A stretch of 64,000 bases of DNA from the NCBI RefSeq assembly GCF_001411555.2, contig NC_049904.1, forward strand, positions 28,843,370-28,907,369, read 5' to 3'. Source of the stretch: Juglans regia (taxonomy: Eukaryota > Streptophyta > Magnoliopsida > Fagales > Juglandaceae). Positions 1 through 9,100 of the stretch are shown here, in pieces. The notes beneath the pieces are model-generated. The model worked only from the letters and a program-made list of their open reading frames with translations, ran no database searches and was not told the DNA's origin. Each line of letters starts with the position of its first letter. Within the stretch, counting starts at the first letter, position 1. A program made the position numbers and the translations under genes.

Positions 1-17
1 AGTTTCTGTAATTTCAG

Positions 18-1263
18 GTACATTCAGAGCCACAGGTCATATCAATTGGGGCCCATGACAGCTGGCAACAAATGGTTAGTAACGCTGTCTATAAAGAAAT
101 GTAGATTCTGCTATAATATTCCAGAAGAACATCTTGATGTGGGTTCCATACTTGTTGTAGGGACACTCAAATATACAAGCACCAGCCCTTGATTGTTCTT
201 ATGAATCACAAGAGAGCATGCAAGGGATGGTATGGTGTGGTTTAATAGCTAGCATTATGCATGGAGTAGGAATATGTTGTTTTTCAAGGCTTATCCTTCT
301 CATTTGAATGTGACTTATCATGTGGAGTTTTTTTTCCTATATATTTATTGTAGGAACAATTCACCTCAAGGGCTGCAGCACTTGAGGGCTATTTTGGTAC
401 TCAGCAAATCATGCAAGGAATGGTAATATTTCCTCCTCTTCTTTATTTTTGTTTATTTTTTTGTATTTACCTTACTATAACCATTGAAATATGGAGTTCC
501 AATCATGGAACCATTAGAAGTATTACCAACAATATAACTTATATGCTTGTGAATAACTTGTTTTTACCTATCTTTCCTTTTGGTAGGGACAATTAAACCC
601 TGTAGGCCCAAGCCGTGATGACTATTATAGCAATCAACATAACATGCAAGGGCTGGTAAACAATTTTTTGACTAATCAATTTGTTGGATAATTGTTTTTT
701 CTGTCGATAGATAAAATATCTAAACGGGATCATTTTTATTTATTTATTTAGGGACAACTGAACTCAATTGCACCTATCCATGATGCCCATTACCTAACAC
801 AACACAGGTTGCAAGGGATGGTATGCCATTTGATGATGCTTTGCTAAGAGTTGTAGTTTTGGAGGGTGATGTATAGGTCAAGGAAGTTACATATAATATG
901 AAAGAGACAGAATATACCCTGAGAAGTTGGGGATCCTTGGATTAGTAGTATTGTTTGATTATTAAAACCTTGCAACTTATTAAAAAGGAGATTTCTACAG
1001 TATGGTCAAGTAATGATACTCTTTGCATGCTGGTAGGGGCAGTTGCATTTCAGACCACCGACTACTACAACTTGTTTTGACGTGCAGGATGGTTTGCAAG
1101 ATATGGTACTTACACCATCACTATCAGTTCGGATTTCAAGCCTTTTGGTTTACATGGATTACTCACGATGCAGTTTTTTCTCCAGGACCAGTCGAGTGTG
1201 GGACCCACACAACTGCATGGCATGGCACCAAAACACGTTTATCCGAAACACTTTTCTCAATAG
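18..1263 (+). CDS. FAR1/FHY3-related protein, C-terminal exons (5' end outside window)
   Basis: This is the 3' end of a gene of the FAR1-related sequence family, nuclear transcription factors derived from MULE transposases. Six exons are visible: 18-74, 354-422, 587-655, 752-820, 1037-1105 and 1186-1263, all phase 0 with AG/GT borders; the stop TAG is at 1261-1263. The first reads VHSEPQVISIGAHDSWQQM. Exons 354-1105 are four in a row of exactly 69 bases, with the 57-base exon before them, and each encodes a 23-residue unit of the type GQLNSIAP..HDA.Y..Q..LQGM. The last exon encodes a tail that opens DQSSVGPTQLHGM. I infer the family from resemblance of this tail to FRS proteins recalled from memory; the DNA-binding and MULE domains lie upstream of the window. 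Alternative: another plant protein with a repeated Gln-rich tail. Confidence 0.62.
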
Positions 1264-1665
1264 TTGCTTGATCATTGGCTTTCTGACAAAGGTGGGTTAC
1301 ATATTATCTTGTGTTGTGTGTGGATAACCATGCACCTGCTATCACTGAATGTTGTTAATCCCAAAGTTGTATATTTTGCTGTGGCAAAAGTTTTTCCTAT
1401 TTTTCATAGATTTATTCTATAATATAGTTTTATGTCTTGTAGTCTTAAAATTTGTCAAACTTTTAATGATATCTCACAGGTGGAGACGAATTATCTCTTT
1501 GTAGAGTATCGATCAACTTGGTGGAACAAGCTTTTTTCTTTTCGGCTGGCATTTGACTTGGGTAGTTATAATTCTAGGTCTCTTTTGTAATTAGAGATTG
1601 ACGGTTGTTAACTATTTCTCTGCATCAATACAATATAAAGCCTGAGAAATTCTGATCTGGATCTT
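1264..1665 (+). other. Probable 3' UTR of the FAR1-related gene
   Basis: Sequence after the stop is T-rich. A possible UTR intron runs from the GTGGGT at about 1291 to the ACAG at about 1480. The A-rich AATATAAAG near 1632 is the best polyadenylation-type signal. No other gene is visible here. Confidence 0.35.
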
Positions 1666-1693
1666 CCTTCTGCAGTTGGAGCTATTTTGTTTT

Positions 1694-1862
1694 GAGAAAT
1701 GACATTTACGGTCTTAAAAGTGTGCAAGCTCCGCACATTCCTTTTAAAAAAAGTGGATAAATATGGGATCTACATAAAAAAGTTAATTTTTTAATAGTAA
1801 ATTTCACTCTTTTAAAAGGAGTACATGTGGTGCTTTCATTTTGTTTATATCTAGCATTACAC
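1694..1862. repeat. MITE, GAGAAATG family (copy 1)
   Basis: It starts GAGAAATGACATTTACGG and contains the core AAGTGGATAAATAT, TCTACATAAAAA, TTAATTTTTTAATAGTAAA that is shared with copies at 5469, 24353, 37096 and 51100. Its right end is eroded. In intact copies the ends are inverted repeats opening GAGAAATG. It is non-coding. Confidence 0.5.
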
Positions 1863-2409
1863 ATTTTGTATTATACATTTTGTTTTCCCACCATTTACCC
1901 CATCCTTCTGTATCATGTCCTTGTTTTATTTTCTTACTGTATGGTGCTTCCATTTTTCTCATATTCACTGCGTAGACTCTAATCCATGTTTGTTTGTAAC
2001 TAATCAATGAAAGTTTTTGCGAGAGGAAGGTCTTGCAATGCCACCAATATTCAATGTTAATCAATGAATATTGGATTCTGCTAAGTTGGGTTGCTCCCAA
2101 ACTATAAATTATTCTGGTTTTAAAAAGTTGAAATAGAGCTAGAAATACCTTAAAATCTTAATAAATTCGTAGTGGACACGAAGTCTGTTGTGTCTGAGAT
2201 GAAGATCATCGAAGGACAAGAGGATAATTTAACTCGTTTCCCTCTCTTTTTTCACCTGTTTAGACGCGAAAACGTGACCAAATGAGGCAACAAATGAATT
2301 GGGTCACAGGGTCAGCAAAATACTTGCATTAAACCTACTCTTTCAACAGTTTTCGATGGATGGTTACGTATTGTATTTTCGTTAACAATTCTTTTATATA
2401 CAGTCGTGA

Positions 2410-2760
2410 TATACAACTGGCGTGTAGTTGTTGATGCCACGTTTGAACTTTATGTGGCAACCCAAAATATTTTTGAACTTTCGTTAACAATTCCTTGCTC
2501 TCAACCGTCAAACACTTCAATCCGCCTTCCATCTCCACAAACATAAAAGACCCATTAAGATTCATTTCCAAGCACTTTAAAAAATCCTCAGGCAAGCTTA
2601 AATACCACTACATTTCCTGGATAATCTTTAAAGGCAAAACTTTTCCGTTACTCATCATAATCAACCTCTTCAACCTATCCTTAAAATCATCCATGCATTT
2701 CTCAAAGACCTTTTTCTCCTCTTTATCACTCTCGATAGCTTCTGGGTCTGGGTCTGGGTC
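2410..2760 (-). pseudogene. PORR-domain (organelle RNA recognition) gene fragment
   Basis: Read on the minus strand from 2760 down, the translation has an acidic stretch (DPDPDPEAIESDKEEKK), then VFEKCMDDFKDRLKRL, a stop, LPEDFLKCLEMNLNGSF, MEGGLKCLTVESKE and finally KYFGLPHKVQTW. The order and wording match plant PORR proteins, which bind organellar group II introns. The segment that should lie between VESKE and KYFGLP in such proteins is missing, and a TAG interrupts the frame near 2610. I infer a pseudogene with an internal deletion; the match is from memory. No N-terminal targeting peptide is present. Confidence 0.5.
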
Positions 2761-3164
2761 AGCCTGAACCAAGGTAAGTTATATTGGAGACCCGTATACT
2801 CCTAAAAATTGCTGGATATTGCCTCAAGAAACTCGCAACTTTTATGGGAACACCCCCCACTATAGTTCCCTCTTGGAGACTTGAGAGATTGGGATGCACC
2901 CATTAGGGTCTTCGACCATGCAATTCTTCAAAGAAACAATGGGCTTGAGTTGTATGGCCCATGGATGTGCTCAATTGAGTCATAGTACGAGTCTTTCTTC
3001 CACTTCATGTACATATCTACATAGTGGGATTTCTGGGTACGAATATAAGGAGGGTTTAGAGACTAGTGTAGGAAAAAAAAAGTTCAATTTTTTACACGAA
3101 GAGAGCAGCTTTTTAAGGATGAAGGGAAATGGGCTGGGTTAGGATTATTTCTCTTCCATTTTGT

Positions 3165-3345
3165 CTTTGAGGGAGAGAAACACAGAGAGGGAGGGAAATA
3201 AAAGGGAAATGGAGAGAGGTCTTGGCAGAATGGAAGGTCTTCATCTTCGAGGGAGAGAAATACAGAGAGGGGAGGGAAATGGAAGGAAATCAATTTTTCG
3301 AGAGAGAGAAACACAAGGAAGGGAAATGGAAGGAGGGAGAGTTAG
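3165..3345 (+). repeat. Purine-rich imperfect tandem repeat
   Basis: Three diverged copies of a unit of about 60-70 bases beginning GAGGGAGAGAAACACAGAG and continuing with GGGAGGGAAATGGAAGG. The strand is almost pure purine. The short open frames across it follow from composition and are not evidence for a gene. Confidence 0.6.
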
Positions 3346-4350
3346 ATCTAGGGATATGTGGGGATATGCAAAGACAGGGAAACGGTGTCATTTTAATTTC
3401 TCCACGTCAGACGCGTTTGTCCCGCGCTTGCACCAGACGACTGCCTATAACTTTTTTCTTTCACTAAAACTGATGGTAATTTTTTCACGAATAGGTAAGT
3501 AGCACGTGTATTTCACCATTAGATTGGATACTATAAAAAAAAAAAAAAAAGGATTGTTGATGGTGTAGCCGACATATTCTCCCGGCCTCTTCTTCTTTTT
3601 GAGACCCACTATCGGGAGACTTTATCAGGCCGATAGCATTTTTGGAAAAAAAAAAAACACATCTTCTACATATAAATAAGAATATACATTTTTTATATAT
3701 CTACACAATAGCATGTAAAAGTAAACGACGACTTGCATTTTATCCCTTAAATCATCATTTTTTTTTTTGTTTGCAATAGAATTATTAAACGTTGTAAAGT
3801 TTAATAACCAAAATTGCATAAAAGGATCATTTTTATTTTTATATTAAATGGATAAATTATAAGTTGTGTTTTTTTATAGGGGAAATGAGAATATGAAAAC
3901 TTAGGACATACTTGATAAGTGGAAATTCATTTGTAATTTAAGAATTATTGAAATTTTTTTTATGTGTATTCTATGTTGAGTCTTATGAAAATAGGTTGGC
4001 ATTCCTCATTTATTAGGATAAAAAAAAATCTTGAAGTATGTTTTGTATTAATGTTCATGAAAAGTTGTTTAATAAATTTTTATGAGAGCTTTTTGTTTGG
4101 GTTTTTATGAAAGTTTTGGTTTTTGTGAGTTTCTTTTCACAAAAATCTAAATAAATGATCGGATGGTTTTTTAATTAATAATTTCTTTTGTGTTTAAAAT
4201 ATGTTTGACTGAATTGACTATTAATTTTTTTAAAAGAAAATATTTGAAATCTTTAAAAACTAAATATACCCTTAATTTTCGACAATGCTTGAAAAAAAGT
4301 TTTGACTCAGTCAATTCAATCGATTAAATTGAATTATCGATTAAATTGAA
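3346..4350. other. AT-rich intergenic DNA, no gene seen
   Basis: Contains A and T homopolymer tracts and no coding signal. The part after 3840 is strongly AT-rich, and 4290-4350 carries short repeats of AATTGAATTATCGATT. Confidence 0.5.
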
Positions 4351-4522
4351 GAGCAATGCTAGGTATAATTTTTAAATAGGGACTGCAATATAAGTCTAAG
4401 CTATTTTAATTTTAAAATTTTTTAAAATTACAAAATTATCCTTCTTAAAATGATGTTTTCTCTCATTTAATAATGTGCCTGCATATACAGTCCCCACTTG
4501 AAAACTATAAATAGAATTTCTC
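4351..4522. repeat. MITE with 9-bp target duplication (Mutator-like)
   Basis: The element opens GAGCAATGCTAGGTATAATT and its other end, reverse-complemented, opens GAGAAATTCTATTTATAGTT; both arms reach a shared GGGACTG. It is flanked by the perfect 9-bp direct repeat TAAATTGAA (4342-4350 and 4523-4531). A 9-bp duplication is typical of Mutator-like transposition. 172 bp, non-coding, AT-rich core. Confidence 0.75.
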
Positions 4523-5062
4523 TAAATTGAATTGGTAAGAAATTGAACTGATTTTAGTGAGCTTTTTGAATCTTTTGTTAAATTACTACTGATTCTAGTC
4601 GATTTGAGATCGATTTGAAATTGTATTTTTTTCTATATTTTCTAACAACCGATTTTTTGTTAAAAAAAAAATCTATTATACAAAAATATGATAGAACAAA
4701 ATATATATTAATTTTTTCATCATTCTATGTAATAAGAATTGCAGAATAAACGAAAGATAAACATGTAGTTTTTTATTTTCTTTGGTTAAACAAAAAAATT
4801 AGGAGATAAATGAGTATTTTTTATTAAATTTGTGATTGTACATAAAATACTATATTTGCCATATACTTATAATTTAATTATCTTTATCTTTTTTATATAT
4901 GAGGCAAAAAAATGTGAATAATTGAGTTTATATATATAAATTATATATTTATAGACACAATTTATCATATCATATTTTATTGAAATTAATCAATAAATTT
5001 ATATTTTATATATATTTTTTTGTACTTGATATAAAAAGATTGAATTGCATTATAGTTAATTG

Positions 5063-5463
5063 TTAGAGTGGTGCTATTCTGTCGGCTGAGTAGCACCATT
5101 CGGTGTTACCATTAGTTGTAAAATTTTTTATTTTTTTTCTATTCATATTTTTTAATATTTTTAAAAAATAAAAAAATACATTGATATATTTAAAATTAAT
5201 TTTATCATCATTTAAAAAAAAAATCGAACGGATAATACTATTCTTTTCTCTCCATTTTACCGCTCAACTATATCGTTTTACTTTTTTAATTTTTTTTACT
5301 TAATAATTAAGAAATTATTTTTTAATAATATTTTGAATTTTTTTATTTTTTTAAAAATATTAAAAAATACATATATGAAAAGATAAAATAAATAAAATAA
5401 AATCTTATAACTAACAGTAGCTCTCAACGGTAACTGGGAGCGGTGAGTGTAGCAGCACTCTAA
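5063..5463. repeat. Fold-back MITE, about 400 bp
   Basis: Terminal inverted repeats read TTAGAGTGGTGCTA at the left and TAGCAGCACTCTAA at the right (one mismatch). The centre is AT-rich and self-complementary (TTTTTAATATTTTTAAAAAA and its complement). It abuts the next MITE. Confidence 0.6.
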
Positions 5464-5468
5464 TATAA

Positions 5469-5640
5469 AGAAATGATACTTGCAGTCGTGAGTGTGGAAG
5501 CGCCGTGCAATCGTTTTGAAAAAGTGAATAAATATGATATTCACATAAAAAAAATTAATTTTTTAATAATAAATCTTATCTTTTTTTAAAACGATTATAC
5601 AACGTTTATATATTTTACAATTATATATAACATTATTCCT
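5469..5640. repeat. MITE, GAGAAATG family (copy 2)
   Basis: Begins AGAAATGATACTTGCAGTCG and carries the family core AAAAAGTGAATAAATATG, ATTCACATAAAAAAA, TTAATTTTTTAATAATAAA and AAACGATTATACAACG. The right end is degraded. Confidence 0.6.
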
Positions 5641-5778
5641 TGATATAATTGTTACCGAGCGGTAATACTTTTTATTAAAATAACTGTATCAATTTGTCAT
5701 AAATCGTCCTATTCGATTGATTGATTGATTTTTCGAGTTATCTCGTGAAAAAAATTTGGGAATTGAATTGCTATGATT

Positions 5779-5936
5779 CCCAATTCGGGATTCAAAATAT
5801 GTATTTTTTTTAATCATTATAAATATTTTTTAAAAAATAAAAAAATTATAATATTATATTAAAAACTATTTTTTTAATCCTTCTATTAAAAAAAAAAAAA
5901 ATCCATTCGGGATACATTTTTGAGTCCCGAATTCGG
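5779..5936. repeat. Inverted repeat upstream of PURH
   Basis: Left arm CCCAATTCGGGATTCAAAAT at 5779 and the reverse complement of TTTTTGAGTCCCGAATTCGG (ending 5936) pair over about 24 bases with two or three mismatches. The spacer is AT-rich and partly self-complementary. It could fold as a hairpin 180 bases upstream of the PURH start codon; the right arm may be the remnant of a small fold-back element. Confidence 0.6.
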
Positions 5937-5964
5937 AACCCTCGTGAAAAAAAATTATAAATGT

Positions 5965-6115
5965 CATAGAAATAGTAAAAGGGTTGACTGAGAAGGAGAA
6001 GTTGACAGTAAAGTGGTAACCTTGAAGCGAATAATATATTTGCAGCCGTCTTCGCATTAGCAGGGAACAACCTAGGTAGAAGACACATTTACAGACGACA
6101 GTCGGTCTTCAAGAT
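5965..6115 (+). promoter_or_regulatory. PURH promoter-proximal / 5' UTR region
   Basis: Two W-box cores (TTGAC) lie at 5984-5988 and 6002-6006, and an AT-rich AATAATATATTTG block at about 6030 could act as the TATA region. The sequence from about 6045 to the ATG at 6116 is GC-richer and fits a short 5' UTR. Placed by position and composition only. Confidence 0.35.
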
Positions 6116-9100
6116 ATGTTTGGGCTTGCAGTTTCATCTCCAACTTACACTTCCACCCCCACCTCAGCCGACACTGCTCTCGCTCGCGTACCGTGCGCCG
6201 CTCTTCTGAGAACTAAAGCCGTCTCTTCTTGCTCTTTATCGGTTAACTTCTTTTCACTCCCTGAAGCGCTCCTAAATTGCTTTCCGTATCTATTCGAACG
6301 ATGTTTGGTCAATTGGTTTCTCTCTCTCTCTGTTTTTTTTTAATGCTTTGAAACTTCACTGTCTTTTTGTCCTCTCAGTCGTCCTTCGGGTGCGTTCGGC
6401 TTCACTCCTGCCCGCTGCGTCTGAGCTCTGGTCCAATCAGAGCCATGTCTGAGATTGATACTCTCTCGGTGCCAAACAGTGCTTCTCAGTCCTCTGTTTC
6501 TGGTATTCTTTCAAGGCTCTCTTTGATTCTTTTTCTTTACTTTTTTCGGGTAGTATCAAAAAATTATATTTTTTCCGTAAAATAAACAGCTTTTTACAGT
6601 ATACTTTTCATTTCACCAATGTGAACATTGTTGTAAAAATGGAATTCATCATCTGGGGATTTTGAGTTTATTTTCGATACGTTGGGACGAAAGATTGTTG
6701 GGTGGGTGATGTTCTTACCGTTAAACTTGTGATTGTTGGGTGGATGAGTTTTGGTTTTTCTTCAACTTTCATTTTCTTTTGCACACTGGCGGATGAATAT
6801 CTATTAAAATTATTTTTTTTATAAGTAAAATAAAATTTTATTAGAATAGGTAATTAAGCATAGCCAAGTACACAGGAAACACGAGATAACACCTAATTAC
6901 AAGCTATCACCTCTATAAAAATAAACATAACTGTTTTTTTCTTTGGATAATTGAATAATGTTATTTTGGTTTGCGTTATCGTTTTTGGCTTGATACAGTT
7001 AACAAGCAAGCACTAATATCATTGTCAGACAAGAAGGATCTTACTTTTCTTGGATCTGGGCTTCAAAAATTGGGGTAAATTTTGCAGACCTATTATCTCT
7101 CTCTCCTGTTCTGAGGCTCTTGTACTTGTACTGTCTTGGAATCAGTGGGTGCCGTCTAGTCTATTAACTCAGTTGTTAAAGATTGTTTTGTGAAAGCCCT
7201 TGTTATGATAAGTCTTCGTTTTTGGTTTATAGTCTTCTAATTGAACCTAGCATTTTCAATATTCAAATGGCCATTTCCCTGTTTGGTGTTTTTGATATGA
7301 CACTGCACTCATTTTACATTTATCACTTCAAATTATCTGTCCTCCAAGTTTAAGATTTGAATTCTGGAAGCCCTTGTTATGATTTTTCATTCATCTTTAT
7401 ATATAAGCCAGTCAGTTTCATGAAACCTCATTTGATTGAATTTTCAAACGGGTTGGTCACTCTTGTGATTGCCTCTCTTGTGAACCATAGTTACACAATT
7501 GTTTCAACTGGGGGAACAGCATCAGCTTTGGAAAGCTCTGGCCTATCTGTTACTAAAGTGGAACAGCTTACCTGTTTTCCGGAAATGGTGAGTATCCGGA
7601 GTAGCTTAAGTTGCTTTTCAATTGTCTAATTAGCCTTTGTACTGGTGTCACTCATAATTTGTTGTTTAGAATATGATTATTAACTCAGGAAAAAGCTTTG
7701 TATACTGTATGGTATGAAGCTTTTGAACTCTCTTTTGGACCTAACCCTGGAATTTCACTGTTTTTCTGAAACACCCCATTCATGTTAGGGTCCTAGGGAT
7801 AGGATGCTATATATTGTTCATACCCTAAAGAACTTGCCAATGGTGATCTAGAGTTGATATTCTAGCATTTTTCCGCATTTTTCTTAGAGGCTCATGCATT
7901 CAGATACTCTACATGAGCATTCGGAATGCCCCCTCCTCCTCCTGTTTAGTTTACTTATCAACAAAAAAATGAGTTTAATGTTTATTTTTATTACCTATCA
8001 AAAAAATCATACTGTAAAGAACAAATAATTTTGTGAATATTTTAACAGCTTCCAACTCTTCTAGGAAAAAGTTGGCAGCATGTTGTAAGAAAAAGGTGCC
8101 CTAAATGTTTGGGTTTATCTCTGAAAATAGGGTGGCAGATCTGATTGGTCAAGAGAAATCCTTAACAAGGTCATTAGTTTTTCTTGGATTTCTTTGACTA
8201 TTCCTATCAGAACATTGATTGAGCCTTGTTAAATTCTACGCCTTCAACAGCTTTTCTAACACCTTTTAAAGCCCATAAAATAGACCTACAGAAACAATAA
8301 AAAAAACACAGTTAACAAAATTCCCATTTTTAATCGGCGCACGAGGTGCTTCCTTTTACAACTACAGGTTGAGGCTGAATTAATTTTAGTATGTTTGGTA
8401 ATGTAGGCTCTGGTTTGATTTATAAGCATGCCTCTAATTTTGATAGTTGGTGCAAGTTTGCCAATGTTGGTTGGTCTCCTGCTGTTGGTTGTTGTCTTGC
8501 CATTGCTCCGCCATTGATTTTAAAGTTGATTCTTCAGAATTTCTTTTACAGCTTGATGGCCGTGTAAAAACTCTGCACCCTAACATACATGGGGGTATTC
8601 TTGCTAGAAGAGATCAAAAGCATCATATGGAAGCTCTCAATAAACATGGAATTGGTTAGTTTAGATGTGAAATCCTTCACATCACCTTCACCTCTCTCTC
8701 TCTCTCTCTGTGCCTAAGCTTGTTTTGTATGAATTTGCTAGATAGTTGCTTGACTAAGATAGTTCTTCTACAGGTATGTTTGATGTTGTAGTAGTGAATC
8801 TGTATCCCTTCTATGATAAAGTAACTTCAACTGGAGGAATTGAGTTTGATGACGGAATTGAGAATATTGATATTGGTGGTCCTGCAATGATCAGAGCTGC
8901 TGCAAAGGTTGATTGACTATGTTATTGGCAAAATAATTTTGTGGATTATATATGGTTTCTCTGTGGACTTGGCTACGCTCTGGTTTTTTGCGTACTCCTT
9001 GACACAAACCTAATACTTTACACACTTCTTAACTGTGTAACTAGTGGCCCTTTTATCTCCCAAAAGGATAAGTTAAGGCTATTCAATGGGCTAAATTTGA

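Noticed and set aside
3084..3502. Open frames on both strands in the purine-rich stretch
   Set aside because: They arise from low-complexity GA repeats; the amino-acid composition is that of the repeat.
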